Position numbers and translations under genes: made by a program. A DNA stretch of 64,000 nucleotides from a virus. The stretch spans positions 1 through 64,000 of IMG/VR virus record IMGVR_UViG_3300020183_000046. One strand, given 5' to 3'. This document shows, in pieces, positions 17,835 through 27,989 of the stretch; the first letter of the stretch is position 1; each line of letters opens with the position of its first letter. Below the pieces are notes generated by a model, which saw nothing but the letters and a program-made list of their open reading frames with translations, made no database searches and had not been told where the DNA came from.

Positions 17835-18166
17835 TCTACTTCACCGCCCATTTTACGAACATTCTCGATGTATGTATCTCGAAGGCTAGGAACTGGTTCA
17901 AGAATAGTTGCAACAAAAGAAGTATTAATTGCCATCTGAACATCTGCACTCAGAGGACACCAAGGTTCATAATGAACTTTAACTTCTGGATCAAGCACAA
18001 TACCTGTACCATCAAGTTGTGGTTGATCGTAAGTAACTTTGTATGGAAAATTAAATACCCAAGCTTGACGTTCTCCAGTATCTTTATGCACTGCTTCCTG
18101 AACATCGGCAATCACACGTTCACCATTTACAAGAACTACAACTTTAACTCTATCTGCGTTGATCAT
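17831..18166 (-). CDS. Sm-like fold hypothetical protein, 111 residues
   Basis: This is the most compact member of the paralogous family: KVVVLVNGERVIADVQEA at the start, YEPWCPLSADVQ in the middle and FVATILEPVPSLRDTY at the end. It is the first gene after the consensus early promoter at 18192-18220 and overlaps the next gene by ATGA. It is therefore the leading gene of the gp43 operon. The function is unknown. Confidence 0.85.
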   Translation of the reverse strand: MINADRVKVVVLVNGERVIADVQEAVHKDTGERQAWVFNFPYKVTYDQPQLDGTGIVLDPEVKVHYEPWCPLSADVQMAINTSFVATILEPVPSLRDTYIENVRKMGGEVE

Positions 18167-18191
18167 ATTTTCAAGTAGTTTTACTATAGAT

Positions 18192-18220
18192 TATAGAGGG
18201 GTTCTTGGTCTTTGTCAAGA
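18192..18220 (-). promoter_or_regulatory. Consensus sigma70-type early promoter
   Basis: The minus strand reads TTGACA (18220-18215), a 17-base spacer, then TATAAT (18197-18192). Both hexamers and the spacing are perfect. The start codon of the 111-residue gene lies 26 bases downstream. The promoter overlaps a 12-bp inverted repeat at 18198-18229. Confidence 0.9.
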
Positions 18221-18229
18221 ACCCCTCAG
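18198..18229 (-). terminator. 12-bp hairpin after hsp20, interlocked with the promoter
   Basis: The arms GAGGGGTTCTTG and CAAGAACCCCTC pair perfectly around an 8-base loop. It follows a smaller GCGCC/GGCGC hairpin at 18231-18250. There is no T-run after the stem because the -10 box begins there, so termination may be partial. It could equally stabilise the hsp20 mRNA 3' end. Confidence 0.55.
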
Positions 18230-18254
18230 CGCCGACGATATTTGGCGCAACTAT

Positions 18255-18689
18255 TTAGAGGTAATCTTTACGAGCATGATGTTCTGGAATAACCTTACCA
18301 AGAACAATTGTCAGTAATCCATTATCAAAGGTGACATCTCGTACTTCTGTATCATCTGAGAGTGTCCATACTCTTTTGAAAGATCGTTGAGCCAATCCCT
18401 TATGGACGTAACGTGTGTCAGATTCTTTATCTTCCTTTTGTCCTTCAACAAAAAGTTTTCCATACTCCGTGTACACATTCACTTCTTCATTTTTAAATCC
18501 AGCTAGTGCAATTTCCAGACGTGATTCTACGTTACTTACCTGAACAAGATTGTATGGAGGATAATTTGAAGTGGTTTCATGAAGATTGAATAGACGGTCA
18601 AAGTACTCGTCCATTCCAATACTGTTGCGAGTGATCTTTTCCATCAGGGTAGGAAGATCCGCAGCCGTATAACGGGTAACATTAGTCAT
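18255..18689 (-). CDS. hsp20: Small heat-shock protein Hsp20
   Basis: This is an alpha-crystallin-type small chaperone of 144 residues from the ATG at 18689, which has AAAGGAG 8 bases upstream. The core runs NLVQVSNVESRLEIALAGFK to LSDDTEVRDVTFDNGLLTIV, with the usual A-x-x-x-x-G-L-L-T-I strand. Hsp20 genes are nearly universal in T4-like cyanophages and probably protect proteins or membranes during infection. The gene has its own leader with an inverted repeat and its own 3' hairpins, so it is a single-gene unit. Confidence 0.93.
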   Translation of the reverse strand: MTNVTRYTAADLPTLMEKITRNSIGMDEYFDRLFNLHETTSNYPPYNLVQVSNVESRLEIALAGFKNEEVNVYTEYGKLFVEGQKEDKESDTRYVHKGLAQRSFKRVWTLSDDTEVRDVTFDNGLLTIVLGKVIPEHHARKDYL

Positions 18690-18718
18690 TATGGTAGCTC
18701 CTTTAAAAGCGAGTTTGT

Positions 18719-18763
18719 GTTTTGTGGACCCTTTCGGCATCCAATACTATTTAACCACAAAAC
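18719..18763 (-). promoter_or_regulatory. Inverted repeat enclosing a TAAATAG motif upstream of hsp20
   Basis: The 9-base arms GTTTTGTGG and CCACAAAAC enclose GTTAAATAG, which resembles a relaxed late element. The layout is like 55964-55998, where an exact TATAAATA lies in a hairpin loop. The promoter call is tentative. Confidence 0.4.
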
Positions 18764-18764
18764 G

Positions 18765-18800
18765 AAAAAGAGAGGAACGGTAAAAACCGAACCTCTCTTT
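18765..18800 (-). terminator. Intrinsic terminator after regA
   Basis: The minus strand forms a 9-bp stem AAAGAGAGG/CCTCTCTTT, then a 2x2 internal loop and a CGG/CCG top, followed by a T-run. It lies about 50 bases after the regA stop and ends the gp45-gp44-gp62-regA unit. Confidence 0.85.
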
Positions 18801-18848
18801 AGGGTGTTCCGACTTTTGTAGAGACCGCACGAAAGATCTCACAAATAT

Positions 18849-19274
18849 TTATACTGCCTTTTTCTTTCCGATGTTGTACTTACTCTCCAGTGTCCAATCA
18901 TTCTTTTCCTTGTAAGAAAGAACTTTGATCTGACTCAGAGGAGCTACATCAACTACATCATCCTTCTTAGCAACAGTGATCAGACCCCAATCACTAAGCA
19001 ATTGAATAATACGATTCCTTCTCTGTACATCGTTAATGCTAAGATTTGCTTTCTTACCATCAAGAGCAAACAACTCTTTAAAGTGTACGATGTAATACCT
19101 ACCTTGCTTATGAAGGATGTGGCAAGACTGATAGAGTTTCTTTTCTTTGCGAGAAGCAACACCAATCCTGGTTAAGGTCTCACGAACTTTTAAGAAATCA
19201 TCTGGTTCATTCAAGCTAACTTCAACCATGCAATCGGAAGTCCAATACACTTCCTGCTCAGCGACCGCTGTCAT
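18849..19274 (-). CDS. regA: Translational repressor RegA
   Basis: RegA binds start regions of early phage mRNAs and represses their translation. This 141-residue protein has the conserved stretches MVEVSLNEPDDFLKVRETLT, LYQSCHILHKQGRYYIVHFK and LLSDWGLITV. All align by eye with T4 RegA. It has about 10 extra N-terminal residues compared with T4. It overlaps gp62 by 4 bases and ends the clamp and clamp-loader operon before the terminator. Confidence 0.94.
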   Translation of the reverse strand: MTAVAEQEVYWTSDCMVEVSLNEPDDFLKVRETLTRIGVASRKEKKLYQSCHILHKQGRYYIVHFKELFALDGKKANLSINDVQRRNRIIQLLSDWGLITVAKKDDVVDVAPLSQIKVLSYKEKNDWTLESKYNIGKKKAV

Positions 19275-19654
19275 CTTTTTCCTCCCATGTCATGTTTTGT
19301 TCTAATAAAATCAAGTTGTTGTTCAGTTAGAAGAGTGAGAGCGATCTTTGCTTTTTCGTTGCTATAACCATAGTAACTTTTTACATGCTCTAGATCGTCA
19401 ATCTTAGCTTTCTTCAACCAAGGTGAAAACCGTTTTCGTTTCCTAACGATATTTATATAAAAATCATATTGCATCCTCTTATCTAGATGATGCGCTTTGT
19501 TCATTTCGTTTGCAAACAGAACAGTATCAACGTGTCCAGCAAGACACTTGTTGATAATGTAAGGAGGATATGCTTTTTCTAAAGTAGGATCTTCTTCTAG
19601 AATATTTTGTTTGTTATCATTAATACTGTTTAACCAGTCCTTCAATTCTGCCAT
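19271..19654 (-). CDS. 62: Clamp loader small subunit, T4 gp62-like
   Basis: This 127-residue protein partners gp44 in loading the gp45 clamp. The N-terminus LKDWLNSINDNKQNILEEDP and the segment YPPYIINKCLAGHVDTVLFA are hallmarks of gp62. It is shorter than T4 gp62 (187 residues), as is usual in cyanophages. It lies between a small ORF and regA. Confidence 0.92.
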   Translation of the reverse strand: MAELKDWLNSINDNKQNILEEDPTLEKAYPPYIINKCLAGHVDTVLFANEMNKAHHLDKRMQYDFYINIVRKRKRFSPWLKKAKIDDLEHVKSYYGYSNEKAKIALTLLTEQQLDFIRTKHDMGGKR

Positions 19655-19656
19655 AA

Positions 19657-19869
19657 TTAAGTGATAATCTTAGTTGGACCAACGACTCCAGTTCCACCAC
19701 TATTGACCTTGTAAATAGCAACAGAACCACTCTTGAGGGTCACATGAACCTCATCACCATTAATCAACGCAAACTGTGCATTTGGACAGAACGTTGATAG
19801 AGCTCCTCTTGTAGTGTGATACAGTTGGCAGTAACCACTACGGAGAACACGCACCCCTAAACTTCCCAT
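19657..19869 (-). CDS. Small hypothetical protein, 70 residues
   Basis: This ORF contains RVLRSGYCQLYHTTRGALST and ends GSVAIYKVNSGGTGVVGPTK, which looks like a small beta barrel. I do not recognise the family. The stated start overlaps the methylase stop by 32 bases; a start at the GTG five codons later would reduce the overlap. It sits immediately before gp62. Confidence 0.65.
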   Translation of the reverse strand: MGSLGVRVLRSGYCQLYHTTRGALSTFCPNAQFALINGDEVHVTLKSGSVAIYKVNSGGTGVVGPTKIIT

Positions 19870-20722
19870 AATTAGTAAGAATCAATTCACGACGGTCTTG
19901 TTGGTCTGCCATGTAATCTCCAGTAGATCGCATGGTATAAGTGTGGGCATAATCATACTGACACCATTCAGTAAACCTTTGACAAATGTCTGGATGATTG
20001 TTGTATGAGATCATGATGTTGCATAACCAGCAATCCATCTCATCAGCAAAACGAGAGTGATCAAATCCCTTGTGCATACTTCCTTTATTGCCATAGAGAT
20101 TATCTTTAATGTCATAGGGAGGATCCGCATACACAAAGACATTCTTATCATCAGACTTAAGATGATCGTATGACAAGTTTGTAATCCTCCACTTCTCAAT
20201 TACTTTTGAGTAGTCTGGGAACTTTTCAATTCCTCGCAAGGTGAAGTTGGCGACGCTTGCTTGTTTTGAGAAGGAGGAAGATTCAGTAAGACCAGAAAAA
20301 GAGCACTTATTGACAATCCAAAAATCAATAGCTCTCTGGTAGTTATTTGCTGTTCCGTCATTTAGTTCACTTTTAGCTTTAAGAAATACCTGTTCGGCTC
20401 TTGCGTAATATGAGTTGAGTTCTACAGAGTCTGATTTGTCGGGAACAACTCCAAGATCATTTTTAATTTGAGTTAGATCTTTACACATCTCAGGTCCAAA
20501 CGCCTGAAGTTGTTGCCAAAAGTTAACCAGTGGCTCATAAAGATCATTTACCCAAACCACTCTACCTGGAAAAGATTTGGTAACTTCTATTGCCATACTA
20601 CCACCACCTAAGAAAGGTTCTCTATATTCAGAGAACGGTTCATCAGGCAAATATTCAAATAGTTTAGTTAAAGCTCTGGACTTACCGCCAGGATAACGAA
20701 GAGGTGTTTTCAGAGATTTCAT
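19838..20722 (-). CDS. dam: DNA adenine methyltransferase (Dam, D12 class)
   Basis: This 294-residue N6-adenine methyltransferase has the N-terminal LRYPGGKSRALTKL motif, FLGGGSMAIEV for SAM binding, and the catalytic DPPY in VYADPPYDI near residue 198. It would methylate phage DNA, probably as protection from restriction, with T4 Dam as the precedent. The recognition site cannot be read from the sequence. It is inserted between gp44 and gp62, which are adjacent in T4. Confidence 0.92.
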   Translation of the reverse strand: MKSLKTPLRYPGGKSRALTKLFEYLPDEPFSEYREPFLGGGSMAIEVTKSFPGRVVWVNDLYEPLVNFWQQLQAFGPEMCKDLTQIKNDLGVVPDKSDSVELNSYYARAEQVFLKAKSELNDGTANNYQRAIDFWIVNKCSFSGLTESSSFSKQASVANFTLRGIEKFPDYSKVIEKWRITNLSYDHLKSDDKNVFVYADPPYDIKDNLYGNKGSMHKGFDHSRFADEMDCWLCNIMISYNNHPDICQRFTEWCQYDYAHTYTMRSTGDYMADQQDRRELILTNYGKFRGACSP

Positions 20723-20724
20723 AA

Positions 20725-21252
20725 TTACATAAAGGTACAGATAAGAACCACTCGTCTTGATTTTGAAGGAAGGTAATGATAGTGTTCTCCCTCAAAAACT
20801 ATTATAGCATCTTCTTTTGGGGAAAAGGATTCTCCTCCACAAACAGTATCACCATCTCCACCATTTAAATAAATAAGTAAATTTTTATGAGGGAAATCAT
20901 GATCTACATGTGGTAATGTTTTTTCAGATCCTATAACTGGTATAGTTAAATTTACTCCAATCCTAAAAACACATTCAACATTTATTTTATTATAAAGAAA
21001 TATTTGCTGAAGTATGGAATTAGCTATGTTGACGTATGCAGAAGTTTGCTTTGGGTATAAATTATAATCAGGTGGATCCAAAGGTCGTTTTACTATGGTG
21101 TGAGTAAATACTGGAATTGGATTTTTATGTGGATTATCATCTTCATCCTGAACACTATCCGCAGTCCAACACCAAGGAAAGTAACAATCAAGAACTTCTT
21201 TTTTAAATTTTAAATATTCTTGAGTTTTTGGATTACTAAACTCCGAAATCAT
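20725..21252 (-). CDS. Prolyl-4-hydroxylase-like 2OG-Fe(II) oxygenase
   Basis: From the ATG at 21252 this is 175 residues. TLPHVDHDFPHKNLLIYLN gives HxD (about H115 and D117). FEGEHYHYLPSKSRRVVLI gives the distal histidine (about H157) and an arginine about nine residues on, the usual spacing. This is the double-stranded beta-helix oxygenase pattern. The start forms an ATGA junction with the gp44 stop, and a GTG at 21264 is an alternative. Like dam, it interrupts the gp44-gp62 pair. Confidence 0.75.
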   Translation of the reverse strand: MISEFSNPKTQEYLKFKKEVLDCYFPWCWTADSVQDEDDNPHKNPIPVFTHTIVKRPLDPPDYNLYPKQTSAYVNIANSILQQIFLYNKINVECVFRIGVNLTIPVIGSEKTLPHVDHDFPHKNLLIYLNGGDGDTVCGGESFSPKEDAIIVFEGEHYHYLPSKSRRVVLICTFM

Positions 21253-22193
21253 TTGAATTGACACTCACACATAATTTCAGTAAGAGCAGCAAGAAGATTA
21301 ATTTCTTGATCAGCAACAAAAGCAGATTGATACTGATACTTGGCAATCACCAAGACTGCATGAGGAATGCTCTGAGGTTGAAGACTATCATACAGAGTTT
21401 CATAGATCGTCCTAAGAATAATGTTAGGGTCATTATCCAAATTAGTATTGACCCACTTACGAGCTAAGGTAAACTCTTTATTCTTCAAAGCTTCCATAAG
21501 TTCGCCCATGCGAACTTCCGCCATGTTGGCAAGAATACCTGTATCAATTATACCACCAACGCTATAACGTTGCAACTCATTTAGGGTACGTCGAAAATCG
21601 GGAAAGTACTTTTGGACAACCTCTGCGAGAACCTTCGGATCATACTTGATACTTTCGCTCTCAAGTATAGTCCTGACACGGTTGAAGAAATTTCCAGCAA
21701 TCTGAACTTTTTGCTTTCCTTTGATTCCAAAGTCAACAACGGCACACCTTGAGTGGAGTGGTTCGATAATTTTGTTCTTGTAGTTGCAGGTAAAGATGAA
21801 ACGGCAATTGCCAGCAAATTCCTCAATAGACGCCCGTAGGAGGAGCTGTACATCGTGGGTTGTGTTGTCTGCCTCATCAATAATAATAACCTTGTGCTTA
21901 GCAGACGAGGTAAGTGAGACGGTCGAAGCGAAAGACTTCGCATGGTTTCTGACAGTATCAAGGAATCTACCTTCGTCGGATCCATTAATGACATAGGAAT
22001 CTACATTAAGTTCATTACACAGTGCTTTAGCTACCGTGGTCTTTCCAATACCAGCGGTGCCACAAAGAAGAAGGTTGGGGATCTCCCCAGCATCAACAAA
22101 AGATTGGAATGTATCCTTCGTTTCTTTAGGAAGAATACAGTCCTCAATAGTTTGTGGGCGATACTTTTCAACCCACAGAAAATCATCCTTCAT
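21249..22193 (-). CDS. 44: Clamp loader ATPase subunit, T4 gp44-like
   Basis: This AAA+ protein opens and loads the gp45 sliding clamp. From the ATG at 22193 it is 314 residues. FLWVEKYRPQTIEDCILP is the typical clamp-loader N-terminus. LLCGTAGIGKTTVAKAL is Walker A, VIIIDEADNT is Walker B, and EPLHSRCAVVDF is the arginine-finger SRC motif. It overlaps the gp45 end by 11 bases. Confidence 0.95.
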   Translation of the reverse strand: MKDDFLWVEKYRPQTIEDCILPKETKDTFQSFVDAGEIPNLLLCGTAGIGKTTVAKALCNELNVDSYVINGSDEGRFLDTVRNHAKSFASTVSLTSSAKHKVIIIDEADNTTHDVQLLLRASIEEFAGNCRFIFTCNYKNKIIEPLHSRCAVVDFGIKGKQKVQIAGNFFNRVRTILESESIKYDPKVLAEVVQKYFPDFRRTLNELQRYSVGGIIDTGILANMAEVRMGELMEALKNKEFTLARKWVNTNLDNDPNIILRTIYETLYDSLQPQSIPHAVLVIAKYQYQSAFVADQEINLLAALTEIMCECQFK

Positions 22194-22837
22194 ACTTAGA
22201 GTCGGGTTCAAGGGCAATCAAATATTCCAAATCCAGTGTAGCATGTCTGAAGAGAGATGCGTTGTGCTTACTGACAACGACAGAATAATCACCAGGAAGA
22301 AGCTTCAGGGTCTCAACCTTAAAATTGAAACAGAAGTTCGAATCTGTTTCTCCAACGCTAACAGCATAGCTGTTAGAGGTGTCATTCTTTTTATCTCTAA
22401 CGACCAGATCAATAGTAGATCCATTTCCAACGACAGACAGATCTTCTACACCATAGATGCCAGCAGCTTTAATAATGTTTGAAAGGTCGGTTGACGATAC
22501 AAGGAAGCAAACATCTTGAGTTGGCAACTCAACTTTTTTATCTGGTGGAGTTGTAATTACAGAAGGATCTGCAAAGAAATACCGAGTCTTGTTACGACTA
22601 TCTTTAATTGTAAGATAACTATCGTTTGTAAAATCAAACTCAGCATCGTTGAATAGAGTCAGACCAGAGAGAAACTCACTCAGATCATAGATTGCAAAGT
22701 CTCTTGGAAACTTTTCTTCTACAACGCAACGACCAAGAATGTTTTTTTGAATCGAAAGAGTTGAAACTTGACTACCTTTCTTAAAGCAAATCGACTGATT
22801 GATAGTGGAGAAATTCTTCAGAATGTCGAGGGTACTT

Positions 22838-22851
<14 letters not shown>
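22183..22851 (-). CDS. 45: Sliding clamp, T4 gp45-like
   Basis: This trimeric processivity clamp for gp43 also activates late transcription with gp55. From the ATG at 22851 it is 222 residues: MKLSRSTLDILKNFSTINQS is the typical gp45 start. It is composed of alternating short helices and strands and has no enzymatic motif, as expected. It shares the operon with gp44, dam, gp62 and regA. Confidence 0.93.
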
Positions 22852-24963
<2,112 letters not shown>

Positions 24964-25001
24964 AGTTGGTTTCCTTGATTGGTATGGACATATCATAAAG
25001 C

Positions 25002-25023
25002 AAAAACCCGCCTCAGGGGCGGG
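25002..25023 (-). terminator. Intrinsic terminator between speD and cobS
   Basis: The minus strand reads CCCGCC, loop CCTGA, GGCGGG, then TTTTT. It lies just after the speD stop and 39 bases before the cobS start. It is the second of two tandem hairpins here. Confidence 0.9.
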
Positions 25024-25030
25024 CAGTGGA

Positions 25031-25044
25031 CACTTAAGAAAGTG
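25031..25044 (-). repeat. CACTT-N4-AAGTG hairpin, copy B
   Basis: This perfect 5-bp hairpin contains the speD stop codon and is followed within 7 bases by the terminator stem. The same arrangement occurs at 28054-28067. Confidence 0.6.
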
Positions 25045-25369
25045 GTCTGAAGAACTCCTGACTAACCATGTTGTCAGCATAAAGCATTTTCCTCATGTAT
25101 TCGACTCCATCCTGAGGGGTTGTGTGATCTCCACATGTAAAAATATCACAGACCGCCATCCCTAACTCTGGCCAAGTGTGAATGCTGATATGACTTTCAG
25201 CAAGCATAGCTACACACGTCACTCCTTGTGGATCAAACTTGTGAGAATTAATCGCCAACAGAGTCGAGTTGCATTTGATAGCGGCATATAACACGACATC
25301 TTTGACGTATTGCTCATCATCAAGAAGTACAGCAGAACAGTTTTTCAAAGTAAAAAGGACGTGTCTCAT
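25034..25369 (-). CDS. speD: S-adenosylmethionine decarboxylase proenzyme
   Basis: SpeD makes decarboxylated SAM, the aminopropyl donor for polyamine synthesis. This 111-residue protein has the self-cleavage site in LAESHISIHTWPELG, with cleavage expected between E58 and S59 to create the pyruvoyl group, and the downstream CDIFTCGDH. The size fits the prokaryotic class 1B enzyme. Some cyanophages carry it as an auxiliary metabolic gene. It overlaps the upstream gene by 4 bases. Confidence 0.93.
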   Translation of the reverse strand: MRHVLFTLKNCSAVLLDDEQYVKDVVLYAAIKCNSTLLAINSHKFDPQGVTCVAMLAESHISIHTWPELGMAVCDIFTCGDHTTPQDGVEYMRKMLYADNMVSQEFFRPLS

Positions 25370-25893
25370 ATCCAGTAAGGTTTTCTCTCAGGTTTACGAA
25401 GGTAATTTGAAGCAGCCCAAGGTTTAGATGCAACATACATTTTGTATGCGTCGAATGTATCTATACTTGTGTCAAGCTTAAATTCATCTGGCATGGCACG
25501 GGCAAAGTTCTCTGCCATGCAATAACAAGTTATGGTCTTACTGGTTTGCTGATGAAAAATTAACTTAGCTTCAAACAAAGACTTGGCGCACGAATGCACT
25601 TTATTATATCTATAAGAGTATTCAGATGACAAAGCACAACCGTGCTGAATCAACCAAGCTAGATTGTAAATGTTTTGTGCTGCCCATTTTGTACAAGGAT
25701 GATTACGAAAAGCACCCTTTGCTGTTGAATAAGCTTGTCCATCTGCTCTATGAATTTCACCCCAGTTAAGATACCACTTAGAGTAGATGATGGAGATCAT
25801 CTGACAACATTCTAGTGGCATCTTAACGATGTGCTTATCTGGCAAAGAGATAGCAGATCTACGGGGAGATGGATCGGTCGCGAAAATGTTCAT
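25366..25893 (-). CDS. Putative pyrimidine-dimer glycosylase-like conserved protein
   Basis: This 175-residue protein starts MNIFATDPSPRRSAISLPDK followed by HIVKMPLECCQMIS, and has NHPCTKWAAQNIYNLAWLIQ. These resemble phage proteins annotated as pyrimidine-dimer DNA glycosylase or Pyr_excise-like, which have an N-terminal MNIF..DP...A..L...VVKM pattern. I see no way to confirm catalytic residues, so DNA repair is tentative. It overlaps both neighbours by 4 bases in the cobT-like to speD operon. Confidence 0.7.
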   Translation of the reverse strand: MNIFATDPSPRRSAISLPDKHIVKMPLECCQMISIIYSKWYLNWGEIHRADGQAYSTAKGAFRNHPCTKWAAQNIYNLAWLIQHGCALSSEYSYRYNKVHSCAKSLFEAKLIFHQQTSKTITCYCMAENFARAMPDEFKLDTSIDTFDAYKMYVASKPWAASNYLRKPERKPYWI

Positions 25894-27989
25894 GCAATCT
25901 GCTCGATAAAGGATGAGAGAATCTTCTTGTTGGACTTCTTGCCGCTCAGGGCTTTTCTAAATGCACTCTTGATCTGTGCTTTAGACGCATCCTCTCCTAC
26001 TACAAACTCGGTGTCTGTGTCAAGGCTTTCGTTACGAAGTGCGTAGGAAATGCTGTATGCAGTATGTGGATTGATGTAGCAGCGATTCTTCTTCCACTCT
26101 TCATCAGCTTGGATTGAGTAGGTACGCCCATAAGGAAGATCGGACATCTTGTAACGATTCCATTCACGACCAGAGAGGATTCGAATCGAAATGATCTCAC
26201 AGTCAGAGAAACGATCTCGGAAGTTTTGCACAAAAGTGCTGGTCTGAGCCCACTGATTATGACCAAACTGATAGGTCTTTCCAGTCTTTCTATCGCGAAG
26301 CAGACAGTTACCGTAAATAGGATTGCGAATAATCATAGAAGATCCATCACGATAATTGCGGACTGACTTACTACGGCACATGGGATGACCCTCACCATCA
26401 GTCAGATTAATGATGTGAACCTTCTCGCACTTGTTTTCCTTCTTGAACTTAGGTGCGATATGGAACATAGATAGCACAGCTTCATTCAACGGAGTGCCAG
26501 AAAGATGAAGCTTCCTAGCAACAGGATAGTATGTCGGAAAGTTTGCACGACCTAAAGTAGCTGCAAGTCTAAAAAGATTGCGGCACTGACGCTCATGCTC
26601 GGAGTTGTTGGACTTGCTAGTAAGAAGAGTCAGCATGGAAAAATCTGGATGAATCCAAATCTTATTTGCCTCTTCATGAGCAAAGTCTCGAAAAGTTTCT
26701 GGAGTCCAACCATCACTAAAAGCATACACGGTGTATGCAATACCAACTTTACGGCAGAATAAAACCAGAGCAATCAACTGCTTGAAGGTAGCAAAGATTG
26801 TATCCCGCATAGAACCAGACCAATCAAGGTTAAAGATCAGACCATGGTTCTTGCCCTGCTGAAGGTTGGTAACCTTCTTGAAGAGATCTTCGTTGTACTT
26901 ATAGGTATGAAGCTTAGTGCAATCCAGAACACCAGTGCGAGAGGTAGTAGCGCGAGCATATGAGCTTGCAGACTTCTTACACTCAAACTCTTTCACGAGA
27001 TAGTTGACTTCCTGGGCACAGTTTTTCTTGAACTGACGATACTCAGAATCTACACGGTAGAAAGATTCACTACTATCATCATAATCATTTGCTTCCCAGG
27101 CACCTTGAATGTGCTCATGGACACGGGAATTGCTAACGATGACTTGGTTCCAATCGAAGTTCGGAACTTCGAGATAATCAAACAATCCGCCGTTGTTGTC
27201 AATCAGATCCTTAACAAAGTCGTTAAAGTTAGAATCAGTCTGAACCTCAACATCATCTGCACCATGATCTTCAAAGTCCTGGGATTCCTGCTTGATCTCA
27301 GGAGAACCAGAAAGATCGGAAGGAGATTCATTAGTACTATCATCTTCATTCTCCCCATCCTGAGAATCAGAGAAGTCAGATTGAGTAGACTGACCCTGAG
27401 ATGGTGAAGTGCTCTGAGGAGCATCAGCATCAAGATCTTCTACTTTCTCTTTGATGGATTCCTTACAGAACTTATAGATAAGCTTTGCAAGCTCAACAGC
27501 ATCAGCAAAAGTCTCCAGAGAGTTTGCAATACTCACAAACTCTTTTTCCTCTTCGGAGAAAGGAACGGTAACAAAATTACCAATCTTGAAATGAATGTTC
27601 AGACGATCGGCAGTGTTATAGGAACTGAGATCGGAATCACCGATAGAGAAGAAGTCTTGGTCGCTGAGATCTTTATATCCACGGAAGAAAGTCTTTGCAA
27701 GACCAGGATAGCGACGCTTCATCAACTTCTCAACACGAATGTCCTCAGTGACATTCACAAATTGAGTAGGAACCTCGCTCTCAAAAGACCAGTCATTAGG
27801 AGTGTAGAGAGCATGTCCAACCTCATGCGAGATCAACAAATCAAGAACATCATTACTAGCTTTCTTCCACATAGGAAGAGTGAGCACACGAGTCTCTACG
27901 TTGAACTGTGCAGTCTCAACCTGTCTGTGCTCAACAATCAGATCCTCTTGAGCGAGAAGGCGAGCGAGATGGTCTTTGACGTTGTTCAT
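25890..27989 (-). CDS. CobT-like protein with HExxH and VWA domains
   Basis: This 699-residue protein begins with a zinc-metallopeptidase-like module: SHEVGHALYTP (H55, E56, H59) followed by NVTEDIRVEKLMKRRYPG, where a glutamate near residue 82 could be the third ligand. A long acidic, Ser/Gln-rich linker (about 195-250) leads to a von Willebrand A domain with the MIDAS motif LDWSGSMRD near residue 391. CobT of cobaltochelatase shares the acidic linker and the VWA domain. It is probably the partner of the MoxR ATPase CobS. The start is preceded by an ATGA overlap with a small ORF. Confidence 0.88.
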   Translation of the reverse strand: MNNVKDHLARLLAQEDLIVEHRQVETAQFNVETRVLTLPMWKKASNDVLDLLISHEVGHALYTPNDWSFESEVPTQFVNVTEDIRVEKLMKRRYPGLAKTFFRGYKDLSDQDFFSIGDSDLSSYNTADRLNIHFKIGNFVTVPFSEEEKEFVSIANSLETFADAVELAKLIYKFCKESIKEKVEDLDADAPQSTSPSQGQSTQSDFSDSQDGENEDDSTNESPSDLSGSPEIKQESQDFEDHGADDVEVQTDSNFNDFVKDLIDNNGGLFDYLEVPNFDWNQVIVSNSRVHEHIQGAWEANDYDDSSESFYRVDSEYRQFKKNCAQEVNYLVKEFECKKSASSYARATTSRTGVLDCTKLHTYKYNEDLFKKVTNLQQGKNHGLIFNLDWSGSMRDTIFATFKQLIALVLFCRKVGIAYTVYAFSDGWTPETFRDFAHEEANKIWIHPDFSMLTLLTSKSNNSEHERQCRNLFRLAATLGRANFPTYYPVARKLHLSGTPLNEAVLSMFHIAPKFKKENKCEKVHIINLTDGEGHPMCRSKSVRNYRDGSSMIIRNPIYGNCLLRDRKTGKTYQFGHNQWAQTSTFVQNFRDRFSDCEIISIRILSGREWNRYKMSDLPYGRTYSIQADEEWKKNRCYINPHTAYSISYALRNESLDTDTEFVVGEDASKAQIKSAFRKALSGKKSNKKILSSFIEQIA

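Noticed and set aside
18690-18848. Search for a tRNA in the largest gap
   Set aside because: The structure there is a terminator stem and an inverted repeat. No cloverleaf or anticodon arm is visible.
24964-25080. N-terminal extension of cobS to 25080
   Set aside because: The extension crosses the speD terminator hairpins and does not look like protein sequence. The ATG at 24963 starts the familiar domain.
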